64,000 nt of DNA from Chryseobacterium defluvii (GTDB lineage: Bacteria > Bacteroidota > Bacteroidia > Flavobacteriales > Weeksellaceae): positions 1,116,001 to 1,180,000 of the forward strand of contig NZ_RBXB01000001.1 of assembly GCF_003634775.1 (NCBI RefSeq). The letters are read 5' to 3'. A program made the position numbers and the translations under genes. Below, in pieces: positions 52,807 through 60,575 of the stretch. The notes below the pieces were generated by a model. The model saw only the letters and a program-made list of their open reading frames with translations. It was not told the DNA's origin and made no database searches. Position 1 is the stretch's first letter. The number at the start of each line of letters is the position of its first letter.

Positions 52807-52867
52807 CCAAAAACTTTTCATCCCAAAATCCCGCTTATAAACAAGATGATCCGAAAAAAATCAAATG

Positions 52868-52897
52868 AAAAAACTCAGCTACAGGCTGAGTTTTTTT
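52868..52897. terminator. Terminator between the XRE gene and the PRTase-NADAR operon
   Basis: AAACTCAGC and GCTGAGTTT flank TACAG with T-runs on both strands. It ends the XRE transcript, so the PRTase-NADAR pair needs its own promoter. Confidence 0.8.
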
Positions 52898-52919
52898 ATT
52901 ATAATTAAAATCTTACTAT

Positions 52920-53294
52920 CTATTTTTTATACGCATTCAATTCCTCCTGCAACCTTTGGTTTTCCTTTTTCAAAAGCTCTATAAGTTCTCTTTGGCTTTC
53001 TAAAAGAAATTCAGGAACATTACAATACAAATTTCCACTTACATTATTGCCAAAACCACTGCTTGAAGTAACATTATCAAAACTGAATGATAGTTTAACT
53101 TCATCTTCTTCATAGATTTCCTCCAAAGGAACTTCCAGAAATTTGGCGATTTTTTCCCACTCTTCTTTTATAATTTTTACGTCTCCGTTTTCCTTTCTGC
53201 TATAGTTGGAAACGTCTGTAGCGATAATATCTGCAATCTGCTGTTGTGTGATGCCTTTTCTTTTTCTTATGTTACGTAGTTTTTCTTTTTGCAT
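52920..53294 (-). CDS. XRE-family transcriptional regulator
   Basis: A 124-residue DNA-binding protein. The HTH_3 domain at residues 1-62 has the motif KGITQQQIADIIATDVSNYSRKENGD and WEKIAKFLEVPLEEIYEED. A linker (about 66-92) rich in Ser, Asn and Gly follows, and the last 32 residues form a likely coiled coil (ESQRELIELLKKENQRLQEEL) for dimerisation. Such proteins are common in Chryseobacterium and their targets are mostly unknown. It may control itself or the adjacent PRTase-NADAR operon, from which it is separated by a terminator. Confidence 0.85.
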   Translation of the reverse strand: MQKEKLRNIRKRKGITQQQIADIIATDVSNYSRKENGDVKIIKEEWEKIAKFLEVPLEEIYEEDEVKLSFSFDNVTSSSGFGNNVSGNLYCNVPEFLLESQRELIELLKKENQRLQEELNAYKK

Positions 53295-53824
53295 GACCGT
53301 ATTTTCTACAAATATGCAAAATATTGCTCAAAATAGACTAATAATCGGGAGGTCTTTTGGGTTTCTATCTTTTAACGCAAAGAATTTATTAAGGGAATGT
53401 AATATTTCAAGTGTGCAAAGAATAGCGACAAAGTCGCTGATAAAGCTATTGGTAAAAGCGTCCGATTCTTCAAATCAATTGAAAATTGATCAATCTTTGC
53501 CTACTTAAAAATGAAGGGTATAAAAATAAAGCTTTGCGTTTTTCTTTTCAGTATTGATAACCGTTTTCAAAATTATTTAACGACAAAAGGTACAAGATAA
53601 GCTTATACACATAAGTTATTTGAGAGTACATATAAAAGTGGATATAAGACCACATTAGTTTGAAAATCAAAGATTTTCTTCTTATGTGTTCTTCTTTTCT
53701 CAATCCTTTCAACTTTGAACTAAAGTGAGCTGAAGTGTTTACATCTTTTGTGCCTTTTGTGGTTGCAAAAAAATATTCCCAATAAAACAATATTTTTGAA
53801 TACTATAAATATTTAACATTCACC
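53295..53824. repeat. Gene-free interval with decayed intergenic repeats
   Basis: A 530-bp interval. It contains scattered TTAACGCAAAG, GTGCAAAGAATAGCGACAAAG, AAGCTTTGCG and CATCTTTTGTGCCTTTTGTGG words, which are degraded forms of the CTTTGCG/CCTTTGTGG-type intergenic repeats of flavobacteria. A minus-strand frame at 53548-53790 shows no domain and is treated as a repeat translation. No convincing gene is present. Confidence 0.5.
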
Positions 53825-54583
53825 ATGAAAAAATTAGGCATCATCGGTTTTGGCTGGCTGGGAAATCATATCGCAGAAAGATTATCTAGTAGGTACGAAA
53901 TTTTCGCTACCACAACTACTCAGTCTAAAGCAGAAGATTTAGCTTCTCAAGGATATTATGCAACATTAGTGGACTTTCCTGATGATCTTTCTGAGGAGAT
54001 TACTGAGTGGGAAGCGATACCACAGTTGGATGCCATCATGATTACCGTTCCGTTTTCAGGGAACAGGGGAGCGCGGATTTCCATGAAAGCCAGGCAGGAA
54101 AACCTGTTGAAGTTCCTTGGAGATTATAAAGGCCAGCTGTTTTTGATGAGTTCTACCGGAGTATACCCGCAAACAGAAAAAGAGTTTACGGAAGATGATC
54201 TTCCTGTCGGGAATGTAGAAAGTGAAAGTTTTATTAGAAACAAATTTCCTCAGGCCAATATTCTGAGACTGGCCGGATTAATGGGCGGGACGAGACTTTT
54301 AAAGAATTACAATATTTCCCATCTGGATCAGCTGGTGAACCATATTCATTATGCGGATATCTGTTCGGTGGTTGAAAAAATGCTGGAAAATAAATCAGAG
54401 TCCAAGGTTTATAATGTAGTGGCACCGGTTCATCCTGATAAGGAAGAGGTGATCAGTGCACAGAAGGGTCTGCCTTATTCAGGAAAACGAGCGGATAGGG
54501 GAAGACTGATTTCGCCTGCCAAATTAATTGCAGAGTTGGATTTTGAGTTTCAATATCCGGACCCGAGGTATTTCCATCTTTAA
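53825..54583 (+). CDS. NAD(P)-binding SDR/epimerase-like protein (YeeZ type)
   Basis: A 252-residue protein with an N-terminal Rossmann fold: LGIIGFGWLGNHIAERL (residues 3-19, GxGxxG), then VPFSGNRGARISMKAR and LMSSTGVYPQTEKEFTEDD, which includes the Ser-Thr-Gly-Val-Tyr stretch of atypical extended SDRs. YADICSVVEKMLE and YNVVAPVHPDKEEV follow. It resembles E. coli YeeZ-like epimerase-family proteins whose substrate is unknown. Cytoplasmic. It may precede GapN in the same transcript (125 bp gap). Confidence 0.85.
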   Translation: MKKLGIIGFGWLGNHIAERLSSRYEIFATTTTQSKAEDLASQGYYATLVDFPDDLSEEITEWEAIPQLDAIMITVPFSGNRGARISMKARQENLLKFLGDYKGQLFLMSSTGVYPQTEKEFTEDDLPVGNVESESFIRNKFPQANILRLAGLMGGTRLLKNYNISHLDQLVNHIHYADICSVVEKMLENKSESKVYNVVAPVHPDKEEVISAQKGLPYSGKRADRGRLISPAKLIAELDFEFQYPDPRYFHL

Positions 54584-54708
54584 TGTCTTCTGAATGCCAT
54601 GTACAACAGCATGGTATTTCAATAGAATAAATCTATGAACAGCTTTCTCTGCAAACCAATTTTATCCTCTACCTTTATTCAACAATTACCCTCAAATAGT
54701 AAAAAAAT

Positions 54709-56334
54709 ATGAATTCAGTCAATGCAGCATTCCCGAAAATCTTTAAAAGCGAAAACGAAATACCGGAAGAATACAAAGTTCCCGAGATTCACCAGAGAAC
54801 CTATCTGCTCAACGGTGAGCTTGTAGCGTGGAATGGGGAAGTACAGAATGTTTACTCACCGGTTTGTATTCCTACGGAAAACGGTCTGGAAAGGAAACTG
54901 TTGGGAAGCATTCCCAATATTGGTCCGGATGAAGCCCTGAAAGTTCTTGACGCTTGCGTTAAAGCTTACGATAACGGATTAGGAGAATGGCCCACCATGT
55001 CGGTGGAGGGACGTATCAAATGCATGCAGAAATTTGTGTATCTGATGATCCGGCAGCGCGACCTTGTCATTAAGCTCCTGATGTGGGAAATCGGCAAAAC
55101 ACTGGCGGATTCTACCAAAGAGTTTGACCGTACTGTAGATTACATCAATCAGACCATTGATGCCTTAAAGGATCTGGATCGGGAATCTTCGCGTTTCAAG
55201 GAAGCGGAAGGCACCATTGCGCAGATCAGAAGAGCTCCGCTAGGGGTGGTCCTGAGTATGGGACCTTTCAATTATCCTCTGAACGAGATTTTCACCACGC
55301 TTATTCCGGCATTGATTATGGGGAATACCATTTTGTTTAAGCTTCCCAAACATGGTGTCCTGGCTCATTATCCCCTGCTGAATGCCTTTAAGGAAGCATT
55401 CCCGAAAGGAACGGTGAATACCTTATATGGAAAAGGTTCCGAAATCATTACTCCCATCATGGAAAGCGGAAAAGTGAATGTTCTGGCCTTCATCGGGTCC
55501 AGTAAAGTAGCGAACGGACTGAAGAAACTGCATCCTAAAGTGAACCGGTTGAGAGCAATATTAAGCCTGGACGCGAAAAATGCTGCGATTGTCACCAAAA
55601 ATGCCAATCTTGATGTTGCCGTTAATGAGTGTATTCTTGGTGCTTTGTCTTTTAATGGGCAGCGTTGTACGGCTCTTAAGCTGATATTTGTACAGAAAGA
55701 TGTAGCCGCAGAATTCACGGAAAAGCTAACGGCTGCAGTGGCTGCTCTGAAGCCTGGGCTGCCATGGGAAAAAGAGGTGAAAATAACTCCGCTTCCGGAA
55801 GTGAATAAACCGGACTACCTGAAAGAATGTATTGATGATGCTATCGCAAAAGGAGCGAAAGTCCTCAATGAAAATGGAGGTTACACTGAAACTTCCTTTG
55901 TTTTTCCGGCAGTAGTATATCCTGTGAACAGTGATATGAAGCTTTATCATGAAGAGCAGTTTGGTCCCATCATTCCTGTAGTGCCTTTTGATCATATTAA
56001 TGAGCCCATTGATTACCAGGTAAATGCATCCCATGGAATGCAGGTAAGTATTTTCAGTGAAGATCCGCAGGAAGTCGCTGAATTAATAGATCCTTTTGTG
56101 AATCTGGTAAGCCGTGTGAACATCAATTGCCAGGCGCAGAGAGGTCCTGATGTTTTTCCGTTTACAGGAAGAAAAGACAGTGCGGAAGGTACGCTTTCCG
56201 TGTTTGATGCGCTTCGTTCATTTTCCATCCGCTCATTGGTAGCTGCCAAGGTAACGGAATCCAATAAAAATTTATTAAATACGATTGTAAGAGATCATGA
56301 CTCCAATTTCCTGAGTACGGATTATATCTTTTGA
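54709..56334 (+). CDS. Aldehyde dehydrogenase, GapN-like (NADP-dependent glyceraldehyde-3-phosphate dehydrogenase)
   Basis: A 541-residue aldehyde dehydrogenase of the type usually annotated as NADP-dependent non-phosphorylating G3P dehydrogenase. It would oxidise glyceraldehyde 3-phosphate to 3-phosphoglycerate with NADPH formation. Visible motifs are LSMGPFNYPLNE, FKLPKHG, FIGSSKVANGL, the nucleophile C320 in FNGQRCTALK, and YHEEQFGPIIPVVPFD. The usual general-base Glu (34 residues before the Cys, in ELGGK) is replaced: the sequence there is LSLDAKNAAIV, with S286. Other details fit ALDH, so the enzyme may use a different base or have altered chemistry. Substrate assignment is moderate. Confidence 0.85.
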   Translation: MNSVNAAFPKIFKSENEIPEEYKVPEIHQRTYLLNGELVAWNGEVQNVYSPVCIPTENGLERKLLGSIPNIGPDEALKVLDACVKAYDNGLGEWPTMSVEGRIKCMQKFVYLMIRQRDLVIKLLMWEIGKTLADSTKEFDRTVDYINQTIDALKDLDRESSRFKEAEGTIAQIRRAPLGVVLSMGPFNYPLNEIFTTLIPALIMGNTILFKLPKHGVLAHYPLLNAFKEAFPKGTVNTLYGKGSEIITPIMESGKVNVLAFIGSSKVANGLKKLHPKVNRLRAILSLDAKNAAIVTKNANLDVAVNECILGALSFNGQRCTALKLIFVQKDVAAEFTEKLTAAVAALKPGLPWEKEVKITPLPEVNKPDYLKECIDDAIAKGAKVLNENGGYTETSFVFPAVVYPVNSDMKLYHEEQFGPIIPVVPFDHINEPIDYQVNASHGMQVSIFSEDPQEVAELIDPFVNLVSRVNINCQAQRGPDVFPFTGRKDSAEGTLSVFDALRSFSIRSLVAAKVTESNKNLLNTIVRDHDSNFLSTDYIF

Positions 56335-56357
56335 TAATTGTAGGCAGCATTATAGGT

Positions 56358-56396
56358 AAATCCTCAATAAAGTATCTTTTTATTGAGGATTTTTTA
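56358..56396 (+). terminator. Terminator after the GapN-like gene
   Basis: A 12-bp stem (AAATCCTCAATA / TATTGAGGATTT) followed by TTTT. Confidence 0.8.
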
Positions 56397-56433
56397 CTTT
56401 TAATGGAAATGTGTTGTGCTTTTTGTTAAAAAA

Positions 56434-56463
56434 TGTAACATTTATGAAAAATTGCTACTAACT
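56434..56463 (+). promoter_or_regulatory. ECF-type promoter 1 (sigma gene)
   Basis: TGTAACA, 17 nt, CTAACT. The extended downstream element reads CTACTAACTG. The ATG is 16 nt further on. Identical architecture to three other sites within 4 kb. Confidence 0.75.
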
Positions 56464-56479
56464 GTGCAGACTACAAGCC

Positions 56480-56983
56480 ATGTCTTCACAGGAAAAAGAG
56501 TTCTTGGAGAAAATTGAAAAGCATAAGGGTGTGATTTTCAAGATTTCTAAGATGTATATGGATAATCGGGACGACCAGAATGATCTCTATCAGGAGATCA
56601 TTTACCAAGCCTGGAAATCATACGCCGATTTCCAAAGGAAAAGTGATTTCTCAACCTGGCTTTACAGAACAGCGCTCAACACAGCCATAGTATTTCTCCG
56701 AAGTGAAAAAAAACGTAGTTTTATACAAAACCAAAGCATAGACAATCTTACCGTCCACCAGGAACCCTATAACGACACAGATGATAAAAATATGAAGAAG
56801 ATGTATGAAGCCATTCACCAGCTCAGCCCCATTGATAAAGCTCTTATCTTTTTCTTTCTGGAAGATTTTCCGGGAAAGGAAATTGCCAACCAATTGGGAA
56901 TTACGGAAGTGAATGCGAGAGTAAAGCTCAATAGAGCAAAAGCTAAACTAAAAGAAATAGTTGAAAAACAGAGAGACAATTAA
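56480..56983 (+). CDS. RNA polymerase sigma factor, ECF family
   Basis: A 167-residue ECF sigma factor. Region 2 is at about 10-80: the core-binding and -10 recognition helix DDQNDLYQEIIYQAWKSYADF and DFSTWLYRTALNTAIVFLRSEKK. Region 4 is at about 108-160: LSPIDKALIFFFLEDFPGKEIANQLGITEVNARVKLNRAKAKLKEI, the HTH that reads the -35 element. It is preceded by a promoter of the same type as those at nearby genes, which suggests positive autoregulation. The following membrane protein gene, 15 bp downstream, is probably its partner. Confidence 0.93.
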   Translation: MSSQEKEFLEKIEKHKGVIFKISKMYMDNRDDQNDLYQEIIYQAWKSYADFQRKSDFSTWLYRTALNTAIVFLRSEKKRSFIQNQSIDNLTVHQEPYNDTDDKNMKKMYEAIHQLSPIDKALIFFFLEDFPGKEIANQLGITEVNARVKLNRAKAKLKEIVEKQRDN

Positions 56984-56998
56984 TCAAAACAGTAAGGA

Positions 56999-57814
56999 AT
57001 GGAATTAGAAAATTTTAAAGAACTCTGGGATAAGGACAACAGGCAGTCCCCTCCCGAGGTATCTCTGGAAAAGCAGAATGAAATTCATTCGCCGCTACAG
57101 ATGCTCAGAATCAATATGGAAACCGAATTCTGGCTAATGGTTATTACATTACCCACATTTCTCATTGGTTCTCCATTTTCAATAGATGATCCTAATATCA
57201 GGACAATATCAATCATTGTTACGGTTTTAACGCTTGCTTTTATGGTGTACTTCTATTCAAGGTTTCTCAAACTTTATAAAATGCTTAAAAGAAGCAGCAT
57301 CAATACCAATTATGATTTATTTAATCTCAGGACACAGCTTTTGATTTCGAAAGAGATTTATATATCCTATTATATCGCTTATATTCCGTTGGCTTTGCTA
57401 TTATCATTGATTAAGATTAATTTTCATTTTGATGTGGAATACAATCTTGCCATTTTCGGATTCAGTTTTTTCATCACCCTTTTTCTTATCTATTTTATCA
57501 TAAAATATTGGATACATTATATGTACGGAAGGTATATTCAGGATGTTGTGCGTTTGGTGGACGAATTGAACGGAGTAGAGGTAAAGCCTCATATTTCCGG
57601 CAAAAAAACCTGGTTCGAACGTTCTCAGACTTACTTTATAACCCGGTACGGGATTAAAGGAAATGTACTGAATACCATTGTATGGTTTATTTCAGTGTAT
57701 ATCTGTATCACATTATTTTTCTTAATAGTTATTTTAATTGTCATTTTCATTGGGGTTAAACTGGATTTTGTTGATCTCCAATCCTTACAAAATGCCTTAG
57801 ACAGGCTGAATTAA
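56999..57814 (+). CDS. Membrane protein, probable anti-sigma partner
   Basis: A 271-residue protein with a short cytoplasmic N-terminus (MELENFKELWDKDNRQSPPEV) and about five membrane segments (about 45-62, 68-87, 122-141, 148-170, 225-257). No known domain is recognisable. Similar short N-termini followed by helices occur in membrane proteins paired with ECF sigma genes in Chryseobacterium. Position in the sigma operon (15-bp gap) suggests that it holds or senses the state of the sigma factor, but the classical anti-sigma zinc-finger motif is absent. Function inferred from context only. Confidence 0.75.
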   Translation: MELENFKELWDKDNRQSPPEVSLEKQNEIHSPLQMLRINMETEFWLMVITLPTFLIGSPFSIDDPNIRTISIIVTVLTLAFMVYFYSRFLKLYKMLKRSSINTNYDLFNLRTQLLISKEIYISYYIAYIPLALLLSLIKINFHFDVEYNLAIFGFSFFITLFLIYFIIKYWIHYMYGRYIQDVVRLVDELNGVEVKPHISGKKTWFERSQTYFITRYGIKGNVLNTIVWFISVYICITLFFLIVILIVIFIGVKLDFVDLQSLQNALDRLN

Positions 57815-57831
57815 ATATTTTGAAAAAAGAG

Positions 57832-57861
57832 TGTAACATTTTTCATTTTTTCCTACTAACT
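57832..57861 (+). promoter_or_regulatory. ECF-type promoter 2 (no gene downstream)
   Basis: TGTAACA, 17 nt, CTAACT, with the extended CTACTAACTG. It starts 17 nt after the stop of the membrane protein gene. Downstream is only a short gene-free stretch that ends in a terminator. Confidence 0.7.
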
Positions 57862-57867
57862 GACTAC

Positions 57868-57967
57868 AAATTCTAAGCGTACTATTGATACGGTACATTT
57901 GAGTAAATTAAAAAAACACCTTAAAAGATGATGACCGGTAGATAAATTATCCACCGGTTTTTTATTT
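57868..57967 (+). ncRNA. Candidate sigma-dependent small RNA
   Basis: The stretch between ECF-type promoter 2 and the terminator at 57934-57967 is about 100 nt and contains no frame longer than about 10 codons. If the promoter is active, the product would be a short non-coding RNA. An alternative is that the promoter is left over from a lost gene. No homology to a known RNA family can be stated. Confidence 0.4.
57934..57967 (+). terminator. Terminator of the candidate small RNA
   Basis: ACCGGT and ACCGGT pair, then one mismatch and GATAA/TTATC continue the stem. TTTTTTATTT follows. Confidence 0.75.
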
Positions 57968-58002
57968 CGTTATAAAAAAATTAACAAAAATTTAAAATGA
58001 CA

Positions 58003-58032
58003 TGTAACATTTTGTTTTTTATTCTACTAACT
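58003..58032 (+). promoter_or_regulatory. ECF-type promoter 3 (M4 protease gene)
   Basis: TGTAACA, 17 nt, CTAACT with the extended CTACTAACTG. The ATG is 23 nt further on. Confidence 0.75.
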
Positions 58033-58055
58033 GTGGGAAATAATTAAAAAATAAT

Positions 58056-60089
58056 ATGAAAAAGATCACTACAATTGTTAAAGCGTTGTCATTTGTTTTT
58101 GCTATTGGTGTTCCTACTTCTGCATTCCATGCACAGGATAGGAATGGAACGGAAATTTCTATTAAAGATCTGCCTAAGATTTCTGTTAATTCTTCTATAG
58201 GGAATTTTCAGGTCGGTTTTAGCGGGACAGATGTATCTGCTGATTTTTTATCTGCCCATTTGGGAGAGTGGCTGGGAACAAGCAGTGACCATACTTTTAC
58301 ATTCGTAAAAGCTTCAACCGATGAGCTGGGAATAAAACATTCTGTTTATCAGCATTTTTATAAAGGGATAAAAGTGGCGGATGAAGTTATTTTACTTCAT
58401 GAAAAGGAAGGTAAAATTACTTTTGTCAATGGTGAACTAAGCAGAGATATCCATCTGGACATCAAACAACCGCTTACCAGGACAGAAGTAGAAAGCATTG
58501 TGAATGCAGATATGAGAGCAGCCAATGTAACTTTCGACGAGTTTGATCAGGTAATTACCAAAGTTATCACAGGAAAAGAAGTGAGCCTGCACCTGACAAA
58601 CCAAATCAATGCTCTTTCATTAAAATCACTGGACAGCTATATGTATTATATTGATAATACAACGAAACAAATTGTAAAGAAGCTAGAAAAAATTCACCAT
58701 CATAACATTCCTGTAAGTAATGTGGCACCTTTAGTTGATGCGTCGTCTACAAGCGCAACTTATTACAAAGGTAATCAGCAAATTACAGTGGATTCATACA
58801 ATGGATCATATCGTCTAAGAGATAATGCAAGAAATATCCATACCTTGAATGGAACAAACTGGGATGGAAACGGAACAGCTGCAGGCGGCTTAACGGGAAA
58901 TATTACTGAATATACCAATGCCACTGCAAATTTCACGGCTACAGAAACTAAGCCGCCTGTTGAAGTTCATTGGGCTATGAAAACGGCTTATGATTATTAT
59001 GTAAACAGACATAATAGAAACTCGTATGATAATAACGGGTCTATTATCAGAAACTATTATAATATTAATTTTAACAGAAATTCAAGCACCGGAGCGGCAC
59101 AAACTCCGGAAAACGGAGTAAATGCGGCAGCAATAGATACACAGGGAATTGTAGCGATGGTATATGGAAATGGAGCTTACCAGGGACAGGCGGGTTACTT
59201 TTATCCATTTGTAGCGCTGGATGTAGCTGGCCACGAGTATTCTCACCTTATGGTAAGCAGAACAGCTAATTTAGCATATCAGGGAGAATCAGGAGCGTTG
59301 AATGAATCTTTTGCCGATATATTTGGAGCGTCAATTGAATTTTATTCCAACCTGAGTCCGAACTGGACCATTGGGGAAGGGATTCCTAATCCGGCATTGG
59401 GGTTTACTTATCTAAGAAGCATGTCGAATCCTAATTCAGGTCCTGCGGCATTATCTTCCCAACAGCCGGACACTTATCAGGGTACTTACTGGGCGAATAC
59501 GGCAGGTCCATATTCTCAAGCAAATGACTTTGGAGGAGTACATACCAACAGTGGGGTAGGAAATTATTGGTTTTACCTGTTATCTGTAGGAGGTTCAGGG
59601 ACGAATGATATAGGGAATGCCTTTAGTGTGACGGGGATAACGATCCAAAAAGCAGAAAAAATTGCCTACAGAACACTGGCTAATTATCTTACGGCAAACA
59701 GCCAGTTTGTGGATGCCTATAATTTATCAAAACAAGCGGTAACCGACCTGTATGGAGCTTCAAGCAATGAGCAGCTTCAGAACGTAAAAGCATGGTACGC
59801 TGTTGGATTCGGTAACGGATTATTGGCAACCAATGAGGTGGGAAATAAATTGGAAAATCAGTTCAATATATATCCTAATCCGGCTAAAGGAGGGATATTT
59901 ACCATAGAAAACACTAAAAATGAAGCTGTATTTGAATTATATGACGTTTCAGGAAGATTGATCAAGAAAGCGGAGAAACTGAACAGAGGGAAAAATAACA
60001 TTCATATTGATGGTGTTCAAAAAGGAGTTTACTTAGTAAAAATTAATTCTGAGGGGTCTACTGTTTCCAAAAAAATAGTAGTTGAGTAA
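58056..60089 (+). CDS. Secreted M4-family metallopeptidase with T9SS type A sorting domain
   Basis: A 677-residue thermolysin-like zinc protease. It has a signal peptide ending FHAQ, an FTP/propeptide region (about 30-210, GIKHSVYQHFYKGIKVADEV), and the catalytic M4 domain (about 245-590) with H393-E-Y-S-H397 and the third zinc ligand E417 in GALNESFADIFG. The spacing of 24 residues from H393 to E417 matches thermolysin. A later histidine in GGVHTNSGVGNYWFYLL corresponds to the second catalytic His region. The C-terminus (about 600-677: FNIYPNPAKGGIFTIEN, GVYLVKINSEGSTVSKKIVVE) is a T9SS type A signal. Expected to be exported to the surface or medium. Under the ECF-type promoter. Confidence 0.95.
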   Translation: MKKITTIVKALSFVFAIGVPTSAFHAQDRNGTEISIKDLPKISVNSSIGNFQVGFSGTDVSADFLSAHLGEWLGTSSDHTFTFVKASTDELGIKHSVYQHFYKGIKVADEVILLHEKEGKITFVNGELSRDIHLDIKQPLTRTEVESIVNADMRAANVTFDEFDQVITKVITGKEVSLHLTNQINALSLKSLDSYMYYIDNTTKQIVKKLEKIHHHNIPVSNVAPLVDASSTSATYYKGNQQITVDSYNGSYRLRDNARNIHTLNGTNWDGNGTAAGGLTGNITEYTNATANFTATETKPPVEVHWAMKTAYDYYVNRHNRNSYDNNGSIIRNYYNINFNRNSSTGAAQTPENGVNAAAIDTQGIVAMVYGNGAYQGQAGYFYPFVALDVAGHEYSHLMVSRTANLAYQGESGALNESFADIFGASIEFYSNLSPNWTIGEGIPNPALGFTYLRSMSNPNSGPAALSSQQPDTYQGTYWANTAGPYSQANDFGGVHTNSGVGNYWFYLLSVGGSGTNDIGNAFSVTGITIQKAEKIAYRTLANYLTANSQFVDAYNLSKQAVTDLYGASSNEQLQNVKAWYAVGFGNGLLATNEVGNKLENQFNIYPNPAKGGIFTIENTKNEAVFELYDVSGRLIKKAEKLNRGKNNIHIDGVQKGVYLVKINSEGSTVSKKIVVE

Positions 60090-60113
60090 ATTGAATGTAC
60101 CGACATCATGATG

Positions 60114-60145
60114 AACCGACAGAAACTTCTGTCGGTTTTTTTTTA
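60114..60145 (+). terminator. Terminator after the M4 protease gene
   Basis: AACCGACAGA and TCTGTCGGTT pair around AACT, followed by a T-run. Confidence 0.85.
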
Positions 60146-60159
60146 TTTTAAAAAAAATC

Positions 60160-60189
60160 TGTAACATTTTTTTTGTAATAAAACTAACT
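60160..60189 (+). promoter_or_regulatory. ECF-type promoter 4 (broken sigma gene)
   Basis: TGTAACA, 17 nt, CTAACT; the outer CTA of the extended element is AAA here. The ATG is 17 nt further on. The site is intact although the gene behind it is not. Confidence 0.65.
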
Positions 60190-60206
60190 CTATAGAGTAA
60201 GCAACC

Positions 60207-60575
60207 ATGACCTCATCAGAACAGGATTTTTTAGAAAAAATAGAAAAGCATAAAGGAATCATTTTCAAGATTTCTAAGATGTATATGCATGAGAAAGACG
60301 ACAGAGATGATCTCTTCCAGGAGATCACCTATCAGGTCTGGAAGGCATATCCTTCTTTCAGAGGACAAAGTGAATTTTCTACCTGGTTATACAGAATTGC
60401 TTTAAATACCGCCATTATTTTCCTGAAGTCCGAAAAATGAGAAGCTTTATAGCCAATGAAGATTTTTCCGGCTATAAAATAGTACAGGATGAATACAATG
60501 AGGACAAAGAAAAAAAGCTATTTGCGATGTATCATGCCATCCACCAATTAAAAAACCCTATTGATAAAACTTTTA
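60207..60575 (+). pseudogene. Broken ECF sigma factor gene (frameshift and 3' truncation)
   Basis: Close paralogue of the sigma gene at 56480. Residues 1-77 (MTSSEQDFLEKIEKHKGIIF ... FLKSEK) match region 2, then a TGA at 60438-60440 stops the frame. Restoring one A in the AAAAA tract just before it joins KSEK to MRSFIANEDFSG... in the next frame, matching the intact paralogue's KRSFIQN. Similarity continues to HQLKNPIDKTFI (about 60570) and ends exactly where the minus-strand S41 gene stops. Region 4 with its HTH is gone, so no functional sigma factor can be made. A stand-alone region 2 fragment is still encoded. Confidence 0.88.

Noticed and set aside
53548..53790. An 80-codon minus-strand frame
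   Set aside because: Its translation is Lys/Tyr/Ile-rich without a domain and corresponds to decayed intergenic repeat words. No start signals were found.
57868..57967. Small peptide genes in the interval after ECF-type promoter 2
   Set aside because: All frames are 10 codons or fewer and lack conserved-looking residues.
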